64,000 nt of DNA, taken from NCBI GenBank assembly GCA_029880545.1, contig JAOUOD010000009.1:47047-111046 (forward strand), given 5' to 3'. Positions 36,881-47,307 of this stretch are shown here, one piece after another; position 1 is the stretch's first letter; the number at the start of each line of letters is the position of its first letter. Below the pieces are notes generated by a model. That model did no database searches. It had not been told where the DNA came from and saw only the letters and a program-made list of their open reading frames with translations. Made by a program: the position numbers and the translations under genes. Source of the stretch: Gammaproteobacteria bacterium. GTDB taxonomy: Bacteria > Pseudomonadota > Gammaproteobacteria > Acidiferrobacterales > SZUA-150.

Positions 36881-37486
36881 CTACTGTTGCTGCGCCTTTG
36901 TTTTTTCCCGTTTGTACACATTGAAGCGGCCGGACTTGTAATGCCCGTCGACCACAAACTCACCAAGCCAGATGAATTCTTCCGGTGTTTTGGCAGTACC
37001 CAGATGCTTGACCAGTTCCTTGCCATTCAGATCAAAGAACTTGAATACCGGTGTCGCCCTGACCCGGTGAACGCGGAATGCAAAATCCTTCTGGCTCATC
37101 TCCTTGCCATCAAAATCCACCATGGAGGTGTCGCCCTCGGTATCAATTTCGATTATTCGAAAATGCTTGCGGAAATAATCCTGTACCGGTACCTGGTTGA
37201 ATATGGTGGCTTTCATCTTTGAGCACCAGGGGCAATCGTCGTTGCCGAACATCAGCATAATGCCAAACCTGCCTTCCTTTTTTGACTGCGCAACTTCATC
37301 AGGCAGATCAGCAAAACTCTGGTTGAAAAAATGCTCCATCGGGTCACGAATTCGGGTATCGGCCCGGGCAACAGCCATGCCAAACAGCATGGCCAGCAAG
37401 CATGCTGATAAAAGACCCACAACAACCCGGTTCAGATACCCCGGAACCGGGTTAGCCATACCGCATACGCTGGCAAACATCTGCAA
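36881..37486 (-). CDS. Secreted thioredoxin-fold protein, SoxW-like
   Basis: 201 residues with an N-terminal membrane/signal segment (VVVGLLSACLLAMLFGMAVARA). The thioredoxin fold carries the redox motif DDCPWCSKM and the cis-Pro region RATPVFKFFDLNG. The pattern LMFGNDDCPWCSKMKATIF-type and the length match SoxW/thioredoxin_2-like proteins that keep periplasmic thiols reduced, often in sulfur-oxidising bacteria; no sox genes are in the window. It lies 33 bases upstream of the TolC-family gene on the same strand, so it may be part of that operon. Confidence 0.85.
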   Translation of the reverse strand: MQMFASVCGMANPVPGYLNRVVVGLLSACLLAMLFGMAVARADTRIRDPMEHFFNQSFADLPDEVAQSKKEGRFGIMLMFGNDDCPWCSKMKATIFNQVPVQDYFRKHFRIIEIDTEGDTSMVDFDGKEMSQKDFAFRVHRVRATPVFKFFDLNGKELVKHLGTAKTPEEFIWLGEFVVDGHYKSGRFNVYKREKTKAQQQ

Positions 37487-37578
37487 TTCCTCAACAACAA
37501 CTGATCAAGCGCATCACTCAAGCGAAAACAATACCTGAACATCCAGCAAGCTGCACGAATATTCTGGCCAATTGCAAC

Positions 37579-38103
37579 TCAGGAAGCCGGCTTTGCCGGT
37601 GACCTGGCAGCTTTCTGCGAATCAATAAATTCCCGAATTTCGTCACCGCTGATAGCGCCCACGCTGCGGGCAACCAGTTCGCCATCGGGTGAAAAAATAT
37701 AGAAGGTTGGCGTACCAACAAACTTGCCACCGCCAAGTTTCATGATTTCTTCCTGGCGCGGTTCGATAATGACATTGGGAAATTCCAGCTCATGTTTCCT
37801 GATAAACCCCGCCGCCTTTTCCCTTCCGGCCAGGCCGTCAACCGAGATTCCCAGCACGCGCGCATCCCTGGTCTTGCTGTCCGAATGGAAAAATGTCATT
37901 TCATGAATTTCCTCGTTACAGACATGGCAGTCGTGCGCCCAAAGCACTGCCACCGTCCACTGGCCCTTGCCGATATATTCGTTCAGGTTGTGCTTGCCAC
38001 CATTGGTATCGTGAACGAGCACGTCAGGTGCCGCAGCACCGGCGGTCAACGACAGCACCAACAATATGACTGTCAAAATATTCCGAAATTTTCCGCTTAA
38101 CAC
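37579..38103 (-). CDS. TlpA/AhpC-TSA-type periplasmic thioredoxin
   Basis: 174 residues from a GTG at 38103, preceded by GAGGAT at good spacing; the longer frame to 38298 has no such site and runs into the aspA promoter region. It has a signal segment (ILTVILLVLSLTAGAAA). The thioredoxin-like fold includes VAVLWAHDCHVCNEEIHEM with the CHVC redox pair, then LGISVDGLAGREKAAGFIRK and the cis-Pro motif FVGTPTFYIFSPDGE. It is likely a periplasmic disulfide reductase serving cytochrome maturation or another partner. It sits 92 bases before the SoxW-like gene, making two thiol-redox proteins in a row. Confidence 0.85.
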   Translation of the reverse strand: MLSGKFRNILTVILLVLSLTAGAAAPDVLVHDTNGGKHNLNEYIGKGQWTVAVLWAHDCHVCNEEIHEMTFFHSDSKTRDARVLGISVDGLAGREKAAGFIRKHELEFPNVIIEPRQEEIMKLGGGKFVGTPTFYIFSPDGELVARSVGAISGDEIREFIDSQKAARSPAKPAS

Positions 38104-38174
38104 CGGTTTATCCTCATGTAGTGACCAGATTGGGACGCAACAAGGGAAAGATGCATTCCCGTCGATATCTACCC

Positions 38175-38180
38175 TATAAT
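38175..38180 (+). promoter_or_regulatory. Likely -10 element of the aspartase-like gene
   Basis: A perfect TATAAT sits 28 bases before the start codon at 38208. The -35 region is weak (TGCATT at 38152-38157, 17-base spacer). Its position leaves a short leader. Confidence 0.45.
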
Positions 38181-38207
38181 GCGACCCAGCAATCGTTGGA
38201 GTACAAA

Positions 38208-39611
38208 ATGACCGAAAAATTCCGTACCGAGAAAGACAGTCTCGGTGACTACCCGGTTCCGGACTCTGCGTGGTACGGCATCCAGACCGCTCGCGCAATC
38301 GACAATTTCCCCATTTCCGGGCGCAAACCGGATCGCGACTTCATCATCGCCCATGTTCGCATTAAATATGCCGCAGCGTCAGCAAACCGTGATTGCGGCT
38401 GGCTCGACGGCGGTCACGCCCAAGCCATAATGGATGCGGCGGAAAAAATCATTGCCGGCGAATACCTCGAGCAGTTCGTGGTCGACCGGTTCCAGGCAGG
38501 CGCCGGAACCAGCCACAACATGAACAGTAACGAAGTCATCGCCAACCTGGCCAATGTTGCGCTTGGTGGCAACAAGGGTGCTTACAGCCCTGTCAATCCC
38601 AACGATCACGTGAACATGGGTCAGAGTACCAATGACACAATCCCCACAGCCATACGGCTGGCGGCACTGGCCAAGTTGCCACGCTTGCTTGATGCCGTGC
38701 ATGGTATGGCCAACGAATACGCGCGCATTGCCGAACGGGAAAAAGACACCATTAAATCCGGCCGTACGCATCTCCAGGATGCCGTGCCCACCACCGTCGG
38801 TCGTGCGTTTGGCGCCTACGCCTGGACCCTGCGACGCTGCGCGGACCGGATTGACGCGACACGGGACCCGCTTTGTGAAATCGGGCTCGGCGGCTCGGCG
38901 GCGGGAACGGCACTGAATACCGCGCCCGGCTACATTGAAGCTGTGGCAAAAGAACTGGCCAGGTTGACCGGTGAAGCCATTCGCCCCGCGACCGACCTGG
39001 CAGCTCAAATGCAGTCCATGACCGACATCCAGAACCTGTCCAATGCCATTCGCAGCCTGACACTGGAAGTCACGCGCATCAGCAACGACATGCGCCTGCT
39101 GGTATCCGGTCCACGCACCGGTATGGCCGAAGTGATTTTGCCTGCTGTTCAACCCGGCTCTTCGATTATGCCGGGAAAGGTGAACCCGGTGATGTGGGAA
39201 ATGCTCAATCAGACCTGCTACCAGGTGCTGGGACAGGATGCCGCTATCAGCCAGATGGTGTCGGCTGGCCAGCTGGAGCTAAACGTAATGATGCCGGCAA
39301 TGGGCTCTGCCCTGTTTGATGCCATGGACTGGATCACCAACGCCATTAATGCGGCCACGGAGAAGAATCTCAAGGAACTGCAAATTGATCGCCAACGCTG
39401 CCTGGATTACGCCCATTCCAGCGTCGGACTGGCAACACTGCTTAATACCGCAATCGGCTATGCCAAGGCTGCCGAAGTGGCCAAGGAATCCCAGAAAACC
39501 GGTCGCCCGGTCAGGGAATTGGTGGCCGAAACCGGCCTGATGACCCAGGAAGCTTTTGATCAACTGGTCGAGCAAGCTGCCCGGGAAGGCATCATCGAGA
39601 ACCTGGGCTAA
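38208..39611 (+). CDS. aspA: Aspartate ammonia-lyase (fumarase/aspartase superfamily)
   Basis: 467 residues from the ATG at 38208, chosen because GGAG precedes it and similarity starts there. It should convert L-aspartate to fumarate and ammonia. The superfamily signature GSSIMPGKVNP is intact, as are TSHNMNSNEVIANLA and VNMGQSTNDTIPTAIRL. The N-terminal YGIQTARAIDNFPISG is closer to aspartases than to fumarase C, which usually has WGAQTQRSLENF, so aspartase is preferred. Class II fumarase cannot be fully excluded. It is apparently transcribed alone. Confidence 0.85.
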   Translation: MTEKFRTEKDSLGDYPVPDSAWYGIQTARAIDNFPISGRKPDRDFIIAHVRIKYAAASANRDCGWLDGGHAQAIMDAAEKIIAGEYLEQFVVDRFQAGAGTSHNMNSNEVIANLANVALGGNKGAYSPVNPNDHVNMGQSTNDTIPTAIRLAALAKLPRLLDAVHGMANEYARIAEREKDTIKSGRTHLQDAVPTTVGRAFGAYAWTLRRCADRIDATRDPLCEIGLGGSAAGTALNTAPGYIEAVAKELARLTGEAIRPATDLAAQMQSMTDIQNLSNAIRSLTLEVTRISNDMRLLVSGPRTGMAEVILPAVQPGSSIMPGKVNPVMWEMLNQTCYQVLGQDAAISQMVSAGQLELNVMMPAMGSALFDAMDWITNAINAATEKNLKELQIDRQRCLDYAHSSVGLATLLNTAIGYAKAAEVAKESQKTGRPVRELVAETGLMTQEAFDQLVEQAAREGIIENLG

Positions 39612-39738
39612 GAAGTGCATGTAAAAATCTCTTTTGTTCCCGGGGCCAAGTTTAGATAAGATGCGTTAACGTTATGAAAAATAAGAAAGTCTTGCTTTAG
39701 AAACGGCAAGCGAACACACCAACAGGAAAGAGGTCATC

Positions 39739-41436
39739 ATGGAATTGTTTTTGTCGCTCCCCGAACCGGCCCCCAGTGCCGACACCCGCGACATACCGAC
39801 CAACCCTGCCAAGATCAAAAAATGGCTGGAAAACTTGCCAATGCTCAACGCATCTGATGCCGGGCACGAGGTTCATAAAACCCTGATGATGATTAACCGG
39901 GTGGACATCGACCCGGATGACCGCCTGAAAATCATGGAGTTGTTCAGGGAGCCAGTCCGATTGATCACCGATAAGCTGCAGCGCTCCTATGCCGGTCTGC
40001 CCTTGCCGCTACCGGAAAAACACAGCCTCACGGCTGAGCAGGTCAGGCATTTTCATATTGAAATGGCGCATGGCTACAAGCATGTGATCCAGGATGCCTA
40101 CAACAAGGCCAAAAGCAAACTTAGCGGCCGCCAGGCAGCTCGCCTCGCACTGCCAATACAGCGCGCCATTCGCTACCTGACTGCCACCTTAATGCATTCA
40201 TACCAGTTTTATGCGCCGTACCCGACTGGCACCTGGAAGCAACTGCATTCACTTTATCATTTCTCTGAAGAAACGGGCATTATCGGCATGCCGGTTGATG
40301 ACGCTTTCAACCAGGCAACATCGCACAGCAGTATTGATCATGTTTACAAGCAGGCATTACTGCTCGACCTTAGCGATCCCTATCACCTGCCGTCACGCAT
40401 GATCATCAAGATCAATCACTATCTTGATCTGATGGCGCCCATGGCGCGACTAAGTCCGACGCCCGATAGCCAGATCGGCGAAAACTGCCAATTCCTGATC
40501 AATCTTGAGTCGGACCTGGCTGGTCTTGTATACATCGACGAAAACCAGAAACTTGATCCAGCTTCCACCCGCCTGTTAATTACGCTGGAACTGGCACGAG
40601 GAATCCACGCGCAACTTACCGCGTTGCAAGGAGGCAAACGACCAGCCGACCAGGGGCTGGGCGAGAATTTTTTCGACAACCTGGCCAGAGAAATGCTGGT
40701 AAGACTGATCAATTCCTGGGGTGTAAACCCGAAACGTGTGTTCCCGCGCAAGATGACAGCAGGTGCCCAAATTGAAGCAGCATTTGGCCTGGATGCGGCC
40801 GTACACTTTGTTAATGATGGCAAGCCCGTACGTACCAGTAGTGAATTCATGGGCCCATTCCAGCAACGCACGCGCATAGGCACACTCTACGCCATGCCTG
40901 ACCGAACCCTTTCAGAAACAGGCAAGACCACCGACATAGATTCTGGCAAGACCCAGCAGCCCGGACCCTCATTTATCTGCAGCGCCTGGGACATACTGGA
41001 TGAAAGCGCCGGCGGACTGGCTGCAGAAAAAGCCAGCAAAAGCCTGGCACAGGTTCGGGTTGGTGAATTAATGGTATTCAGGACCGTGGGAGAAAAGAGG
41101 CTCTATTCCATAGGAACGATTCGCTGGATGCGCAATACCGGTCCCGACAAGATGGAAGTCGGGATACAGCGATTGGCGCCCAGCGGTACAGCGGTCAAGA
41201 TCAAGACCCTGGAAGCCCCGCGCGAGGAAAGCGAATTCATGCCCGCGATATTCCTGTCAGAAATACCGGCACTCAAGCAGGCAAAAACCCTGATAGCGCC
41301 GCGTGGAATTTTCCGGCCCGACAGGTTTATTTATATTGATGACGGCCAGTCATTTCGGCGGGCGGTTGCACACAAACTTGTAGAAGTAACTGGCTCTTAT
41401 GAACGATTTACCTTCAGCCTTCCCGGGTTCGACTAG
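39739..41436 (+). CDS. Large cytoplasmic protein with C-terminal PilZ-like domain
   Basis: 565 residues with AGGAAAGAGG before the ATG. The N-terminal ~320 residues are helical and not recognised (no signal or membrane segment). The C-terminal part looks like a c-di-GMP-binding PilZ barrel: an RxxxR motif at about 333-337 (KRVFPRK), then a DxSxxG motif at about 421-426 (ILDESAGGLA), followed by VGELMVFR and IGTIRWMRN...VGIQRLAPSG-type strands. The spacing between the two motifs is larger than usual, so binding is a prediction. A strong terminator follows. It could tie c-di-GMP levels to an unknown output. Confidence 0.6.
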   Translation: MELFLSLPEPAPSADTRDIPTNPAKIKKWLENLPMLNASDAGHEVHKTLMMINRVDIDPDDRLKIMELFREPVRLITDKLQRSYAGLPLPLPEKHSLTAEQVRHFHIEMAHGYKHVIQDAYNKAKSKLSGRQAARLALPIQRAIRYLTATLMHSYQFYAPYPTGTWKQLHSLYHFSEETGIIGMPVDDAFNQATSHSSIDHVYKQALLLDLSDPYHLPSRMIIKINHYLDLMAPMARLSPTPDSQIGENCQFLINLESDLAGLVYIDENQKLDPASTRLLITLELARGIHAQLTALQGGKRPADQGLGENFFDNLAREMLVRLINSWGVNPKRVFPRKMTAGAQIEAAFGLDAAVHFVNDGKPVRTSSEFMGPFQQRTRIGTLYAMPDRTLSETGKTTDIDSGKTQQPGPSFICSAWDILDESAGGLAAEKASKSLAQVRVGELMVFRTVGEKRLYSIGTIRWMRNTGPDKMEVGIQRLAPSGTAVKIKTLEAPREESEFMPAIFLSEIPALKQAKTLIAPRGIFRPDRFIYIDDGQSFRRAVAHKLVEVTGSYERFTFSLPGFD

Positions 41437-41464
41437 GCGCACTTCAGTTCACCCGGCCCCTGAA

Positions 41465-41500
41465 AAAACAAAGCCCCGGAATAAACCGGGGCTTTGTTTT
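41465..41500. terminator. Bidirectional rho-independent terminator
   Basis: A perfect 15-base stem (41465-41479 with 41486-41500, GC-rich core GCCCCGG/CCGGGGC) around a 6-base loop, with A-run on the left and T-run on the right. It lies between the convergent PilZ-like and LysM genes and should stop transcripts from both sides. Confidence 0.93.
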
Positions 41501-41553
41501 TTTCAGGTTTTCCTGGAAACCTGCCCTGTTACACAGGGCAGGAGATCGTTCGA

Positions 41554-41961
41554 TTACCTGCCAAGATAGGCCTTGTCCGAGGCTTCAGTCTGGCCCAGAG
41601 TCCAGGCACCGCGGGTCTTGGCATGGTTGACCGCCGCATCGATGTCCGCTGCAGAAGCATTACGATCAATAGTCAATACCTGGCCCGGTTTGATCAGATC
41701 CGCATCTTCAATCTGGTCAGCATTGGCCTTGTAAATCAACGGCCACTGGTATGGATTTCCGTAAATTCGACCTTGACCGGAAATACCCCAAAGGTGATCG
41801 CCGCTTACCACGGTATAGCTATCATTGGCATTCGCTGCCGGTGCTGCCGGTTCTTCAGCGGGTTTGGCTTGCTCGACTTCCGCAGGCGGCTGCTCCTCGG
41901 TTGAAGCACACCCGGCCATCAGAAATACGGCGACTCCCAATCCTAACCATTTTTTATTCAT
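41554..41961 (-). CDS. LysM-domain lipoprotein
   Basis: 135 residues with a lipoprotein signal peptide ending in the lipobox MAGC (Cys18). A Pro/Glu/Ala-rich spacer (about 20-45) leads to one LysM domain (SYTVVSGDHLWGISGQ ... DLIKPGQVLTI), which binds peptidoglycan. The insert between the two halves (GRIYGNPYQWPLIYKANADQ) is that of the YgaU/LysM subgroup with a longer loop. It probably anchors the outer membrane to, or helps remodel, the cell wall. The gene is transcribed leftward, away from the arsC-like gene. Confidence 0.9.
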   Translation of the reverse strand: MNKKWLGLGVAVFLMAGCASTEEQPPAEVEQAKPAEEPAAPAANANDSYTVVSGDHLWGISGQGRIYGNPYQWPLIYKANADQIEDADLIKPGQVLTIDRNASAADIDAAVNHAKTRGAWTLGQTEASDKAYLGR

Positions 41962-42116
41962 ATTCAGTCCTGCCTTCTCAAGTACTTTTGTGGGTCAAAT
42001 TCGATTTTTATGCTGGTTCCACGCTAACATCCGGGCTTTGGCGCTGTCAAGGTACCGCGGTGATGACGCTGGATTTGTCCGCGCCGCTCGTACAGATAAA
42101 TTACACCGGAGGTCGA

Positions 42117-43071
<955 letters not shown>

Positions 43072-43076
43072 ACCCG

Positions 43077-43784
43077 TTATTCAAGCGTTCGGAGAAACGG
43101 GATCGTCACGCGTCGCCGGTGGGTCATTGAGGCAATATCAATGCGCTCAACCAGCTCAAACAGCGCGTGCATATCACGAGGGTAACGGTTCAAAACATAT
43201 TGCACCACGTCTTCGTCCAGGTGTAATCCACGATTCTCGGCGCGCCGTTGCAGTGCTTCCCGCTTGCCGGCATCGGCCAATGGCTTGAGATGATATCCCA
43301 GGAACCAGCCGGCTAATCTTGTTTTCAAATCGGGCAAATCGATTGAGAGTTCATTTGCCGGCTTGTCCGCAGCCATTGCCAGCGCGCAGCCACTGTTCCG
43401 GGCGAGCTCACATAATACAAACAACGCCTGCTCCCAATGCGGAACACCCGCAACCGCCTCGATATCATCGATACAGATCACATCCAGCTGCTCGAGCCCG
43501 TCAAGCACATTGGTTGCCGAATCAGTGGCACGCATTTCCTCACTATCCAGCGACAGATACATAACCGACAGCCCCATTTCAAGAGCGCGGTGACACAGTG
43601 CCTCCAGCAAATGTGATTTGCCGGTCCCGGGGCTTCCGGATAACCAGATCATGCGATGACGGTTACCGGGGTCCGGTAACGATTCCAGCGCAAAACAAGC
43701 TTCGCTGTTATCACCAACCACATAATTCAGGAAGCTGGCGCTATCGCGCAGATACAAATCAAGGGGAAGCTGTTGTTTGACCAT
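43077..43784 (-). CDS. hda: DnaA regulatory inactivator Hda
   Basis: 235 residues from the ATG at 43784; the upstream in-frame ATG at 43823 adds residues not found in the family. The N-terminal QQLPLDLYL contains the hydrophobic clamp-binding motif. The AAA+ domain has Walker A GSPGTGKSHLLEAL and Walker B VICIDDIEAV, similar to DnaA domain III, and lacks the DNA-binding domain. With the sliding clamp it stimulates DnaA-ATP hydrolysis to prevent re-initiation. It is the third member of a leftward cluster after pgsA and the AI-2E permease gene. Confidence 0.93.
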   Translation of the reverse strand: MVKQQLPLDLYLRDSASFLNYVVGDNSEACFALESLPDPGNRHRMIWLSGSPGTGKSHLLEALCHRALEMGLSVMYLSLDSEEMRATDSATNVLDGLEQLDVICIDDIEAVAGVPHWEQALFVLCELARNSGCALAMAADKPANELSIDLPDLKTRLAGWFLGYHLKPLADAGKREALQRRAENRGLHLDEDVVQYVLNRYPRDMHALFELVERIDIASMTHRRRVTIPFLRTLE

Positions 43785-43803
43785 CGGCAAATACAAAAAG
43801 CGA

Positions 43804-44835
43804 TCAGCTCGCACGAACCTCAAAATGGTTTATGAAAACCACCAGTACCGCTGCTACCGGCAAAGCCAGCAATACACCAACAAACCCGAAAAGCTGGCCT
43901 CCTGCCATAATGGCAAAGATCACGGCGACGGGATGCAGGCCAACCTGGTCACCAACCAGTTTCGGTGTCAGGACAAAACTTTCCAGTACCTGGCCAACCA
44001 TGAAAACCGCCAGTACAGCCAGCAGCATGGCCAAAGACTGGAATTCCATCAGCGCCGCCACGCCGGCAGCCAGCATACCTATAATAAAACCCAGGTACGG
44101 GACAAAGCTGACTGCGCCGGCCAGCATGGCGACCGGCAAAGCCATGCCCAGCCCGACTATGGACAGTCCCACGGCATAAATAACCGTGAGTGCAGCCATT
44201 ACCGACAATTGGCCGCGCATAAAGGCTGCCAGCACCGCATCCGCCTCCCGGATAAACAGCAACCATTGGCCGGCCCTGGACTCAGGAATTCTGGATCGAA
44301 TCGCAGCCATCAATTTATGCCAGTCACGCATCAAGTAGAAGGCAATCAACGGAATTAACACCAGGTTTCCTATCAACTCCACTACCGCCATGCCGGATCG
44401 TGACAGTCGTGACGCCATCTTTCCAAGCAAGCCACCGATATCGCGCCAATGACTGATCAGGGCTGCTTTGATTTCGGCGACATTGAATCCGTCAGTGGCT
44501 AGACCAAAATTTTGCTGCAGCCAAGGCAGGATCACCGCCTGGAACCAGTCGAGGTAGCGTGGCAGCGCCCGGGCAAACGCCAGTAGTTGCTTCTGCATCG
44601 CCGGAATCAGGATCAGGGTCACGACCAGCAACAGCAAGGTCAGCACAACAAATATCAGGCTCACGGCCATGGTACGGGACAGCTTCCATCTGACCAGTCG
44701 TTCTACCAGTGGATTACTGACATAAGCAATCACAAAAGCAGCGGCAAACGGGGTCAGCACCGGCGCCAGGAGGTACACCAGCACACCGATCCCGACCACC
44801 AATGCCGTTGTCCACAGCGATTTCGAGGAGTTCAT
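43804..44835 (-). CDS. AI-2E/PerM-family membrane protein
   Basis: 343 residues with seven to eight membrane helices. It starts with LVVGIGVLVYLLAPVLTPFA and shows the family features (VSNPLVERLVRWKLSRTMAV, PYLGFIIGMLAAGVAALMEF, LESFVLTPKLVGDQVGLHPV). Members are secondary transporters of uncertain substrate; transport of autoinducer-2 is known only for TqsA, and PerM-type proteins beside hda are common in gammaproteobacteria. It lies between pgsA and hda, same direction. Confidence 0.9.
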   Translation of the reverse strand: MNSSKSLWTTALVVGIGVLVYLLAPVLTPFAAAFVIAYVSNPLVERLVRWKLSRTMAVSLIFVVLTLLLLVVTLILIPAMQKQLLAFARALPRYLDWFQAVILPWLQQNFGLATDGFNVAEIKAALISHWRDIGGLLGKMASRLSRSGMAVVELIGNLVLIPLIAFYLMRDWHKLMAAIRSRIPESRAGQWLLFIREADAVLAAFMRGQLSVMAALTVIYAVGLSIVGLGMALPVAMLAGAVSFVPYLGFIIGMLAAGVAALMEFQSLAMLLAVLAVFMVGQVLESFVLTPKLVGDQVGLHPVAVIFAIMAGGQLFGFVGVLLALPVAAVLVVFINHFEVRAS

Positions 44836-44852
44836 TGGCAGTCTTTGTCCTT

Positions 44853-45425
44853 TTAGGCCTTGTTGTCAGGATCCGGACCCAATGGCGTGATTTCCTTTTT
44901 GATCAGCCAGAGCCATATATAATGAATACCACTTGCCAGCGTTGTCAGCAAAACAACAAAAATCAATGGCTCGTTGGCCCAGGCGCCGGGCACGTGGAAA
45001 GCCTGCTGAACCAGGATAACCAGCACCAGGAGTATCTGGGTGACAGTATTGAACTTACTGAGCCAGCTCGGTTCCATGCGTACCGGGCCCAGCACCGACG
45101 TTACCAGAATATAGCCGCCAACAATCAAAACATCCCGGAATGCTACGGCCATCATCAGCCAGAACGGGATATCCCCCAGGATCGTGAGCATGACATAGGT
45201 GCTTACCAGCAACATTTTGTCAGCCAGCGGATCCAGTACCGAGCCCAGATGGCTCACAAGGTTGAACCGCTTGGCGATGTACCCGTCCAGGCCATCAGAG
45301 ATGCCTGCCAGCAGGAAAATCATCAGCGCAGCCTCGTAGTTGCCTTCCTTGAGCACAACGATCAACACCGGCACAAGGAACAACCGGGAAAGCGTAATGG
45401 CGTTGGGCAGATTCCTGAGATTCAT
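44853..45425 (-). CDS. pgsA: CDP-diacylglycerol-glycerol-3-phosphate phosphatidyltransferase
   Basis: 190 residues from the ATG at 45425, where similarity starts (MNLRNLPNAITLSRL). It makes phosphatidylglycerol phosphate in the inner membrane. The CDP-alcohol transferase motif is SDGLDGYIAKRF followed by G-x3-D-x3-D (GSVLDPLADK). The usual Arg of DGxxAR is Lys here, a conservative change. Four or five membrane helices. It is the first gene of a leftward set with the AI-2E permease and hda and is divergent from purM. Confidence 0.88.
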   Translation of the reverse strand: MNLRNLPNAITLSRLFLVPVLIVVLKEGNYEAALMIFLLAGISDGLDGYIAKRFNLVSHLGSVLDPLADKMLLVSTYVMLTILGDIPFWLMMAVAFRDVLIVGGYILVTSVLGPVRMEPSWLSKFNTVTQILLVLVILVQQAFHVPGAWANEPLIFVVLLTTLASGIHYIWLWLIKKEITPLGPDPDNKA

Positions 45426-45557
45426 GGTTGTCTGTCGTTTCATCCTGAATATAGCCACTCGCCCTGACGCTAGGGAAGGCCGGTCTGGAAGTCAAGTTGC
45501 GTCAATACCGCGTTCGACCTAACATCCGGCCTTCACCACCACATGATGGACGCATTC

Positions 45558-46604
45558 ATGAGCCAGTCGGACAACAAGACTTCCCTCACCTATCGCGATG
45601 CCGGTGTCGATATTGATGCCGGCGATGCCCTGGTCGAGGCCATCAAACCCATTGCCAAATCCACGCAGCGGCCGGAAGTCCTCGGTGGCCTGGGCGGTTT
45701 CGGCGCCCTGTTTGCCATCCCTACCGACCGCTACAAAGAACCGGTGCTGGTTTCAGGCACCGATGGCGTCGGCACCAAGTTAAAACTGGCCATTGAAACC
45801 GGAATTCACCACACCATTGGCATCGATCTCGTTGCCATGTGCGCCAATGATATCGTTGTCCAGGGTGCTGAACCCCTGTTTTTCCTGGATTACCTGGCCA
45901 CGGGCAAGCTGGAACCAGAAACCGCAACAAGGGTCATCGAAGGGATAGGGGAAGGCTGCAGGCAGGCGGGAGCCGCCCTGATTGGCGGTGAAACAGCGGA
46001 AATGCCGGGAATGTACACGGGTGATGACTATGATGTTGCCGGGTTCTGCGTCGGCATCGCTGAGCGCAGCCAGGTCATTGACGGGACGAAAGTGGCGGTC
46101 GGCGACGTGTTACTAGGTCTTGCCTCCACCGGGCCGCACTCTAATGGATATTCCCTGGTTCGTCGTGTCCTGGAGCATTCAGGCACCAACCTGGGTGACA
46201 GCTTCGGCGACTCCAGCTTTGGCGAGGTGCTGCTGACACCGACCCGAATTTACGTCAAGGCGGTTCTTGAGCTGATGAAACAAACAACTATTCACGCTAT
46301 CGCCCATATCACTGGCGGTGGCCTGCCGGGCAATATTCCCCGGGTGCTGCCGGACAACACACGCGCCGTCATTGACGTCAGCAGCTGGACCCGCCCGGCC
46401 ATATTCGACTGGCTGCAGGAAACCGGCAATATCGCCGACGAGGAAATGTATCGCACCTTTAATTGTGGCATTGGCATGGTCATCGCCATATCGGCTGATG
46501 ATGCTGACCAGGCACTGGCAACACTTCGCAAGGCCGGGGAAACGCCGGTCGTGATTGGCCATATCGAAGCCGCCGATGGGTCGCCCGAGGTGCATATCAA
46601 ATAA
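45558..46604 (+). CDS. purM: Phosphoribosylformylglycinamidine cyclo-ligase
   Basis: 348 residues from the ATG at 45558, which matches the family N-terminus ([19 protein letters not shown]); ATGs at 45543 and 45546 are in frame. It closes the imidazole ring to give AIR with ATP. Hallmarks are [32 protein letters not shown] and the glycine-rich [15 protein letters not shown]. Its stop codon overlaps the purN start (TAATG), so the two purine genes are coupled. Confidence 0.96.
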   Translation: MSQSDNKTSLTYRDAGVDIDAGDALVEAIKPIAKSTQRPEVLGGLGGFGALFAIPTDRYKEPVLVSGTDGVGTKLKLAIETGIHHTIGIDLVAMCANDIVVQGAEPLFFLDYLATGKLEPETATRVIEGIGEGCRQAGAALIGGETAEMPGMYTGDDYDVAGFCVGIAERSQVIDGTKVAVGDVLLGLASTGPHSNGYSLVRRVLEHSGTNLGDSFGDSSFGEVLLTPTRIYVKAVLELMKQTTIHAIAHITGGGLPGNIPRVLPDNTRAVIDVSSWTRPAIFDWLQETGNIADEEMYRTFNCGIGMVIAISADDADQALATLRKAGETPVVIGHIEAADGSPEVHIK

Positions 46605-47269
46605 TGGCGGATGCCGATAACCACTCGGGCAAAACCCGCATTGTCATCCTGATATCCGGCCGCGGATCCAACCTGCAGGCCATTATCGAGCAAATGGGGT
46701 CCGGAGATCTGCCGGTCGACGTCGCCCGTGTAATTAGCAATCGTCCTGACGCACCCGGATTGGCACTGGCAACAGCGTCGGGGTTGCCGACAACAACTTT
46801 GGCTCACCGGAACTTTCCTGACCGTCCAAGTTTCGAGCAGGCCTTGATCACGGAAATCGACGCACAAAATCCGGATCTCGTCGTACTGGCGGGATTTATG
46901 CGCGTGCTATCGCCGGAATTTGTCCGGCACTACAGCAATCGAATGATCAATATACACCCGTCTCTGCTGCCCAGTTTTCCGGGCTTGAATACCCACTCCC
47001 GGGCTCTGGAGTCGGGCGCCTCCAGGCACGGTTGTACCGTACATTTTGTCACCCCTGAGGTGGACGCCGGCCCTATTATCATTCAGGCCTCGGTTCCCAT
47101 TGAACCGGGTGATAACGCGGAAACCCTGGCCGCCCGGGTGTTGAACGAGGAGCACCGCATTTTCCCGTTGGCGATAAAGTGGTTTGCCGAACACCGGCTT
47201 GCTATCAAAAATGGCAGGGTTTTCCTTGACGGCTGCCAACATTCCGACCAAGGTTTGATAACTGACTAA
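46604..47269 (+). CDS. purN: Phosphoribosylglycinamide formyltransferase
   Basis: 221 residues. It transfers a formyl group from 10-formyl-THF to GAR. The substrate loop SGRGSNLQAIIEQ, the catalytic Asn-His in NIHPSLLPSFPGLNTH and the Asp in VDAGPIIIQ are all present. It is the second gene of the purMN pair. The 94 bases after it carry the promoter of the sigma-factor operon. Confidence 0.96.
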   Translation: MADADNHSGKTRIVILISGRGSNLQAIIEQMGSGDLPVDVARVISNRPDAPGLALATASGLPTTTLAHRNFPDRPSFEQALITEIDAQNPDLVVLAGFMRVLSPEFVRHYSNRMINIHPSLLPSFPGLNTHSRALESGASRHGCTVHFVTPEVDAGPIIIQASVPIEPGDNAETLAARVLNEEHRIFPLAIKWFAEHRLAIKNGRVFLDGCQHSDQGLITD

Positions 47270-47307
47270 AAATTTAACAAATTAGCTTGATTGCCACCCG
47301 GGTCAGC

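Noticed and set aside
43804..44835. Quorum-sensing AI-2 exporter
   Set aside because: The family name is broad. A PerM-type copy between pgsA and hda is a usual housekeeping neighbour, and no AI-2 genes are near.
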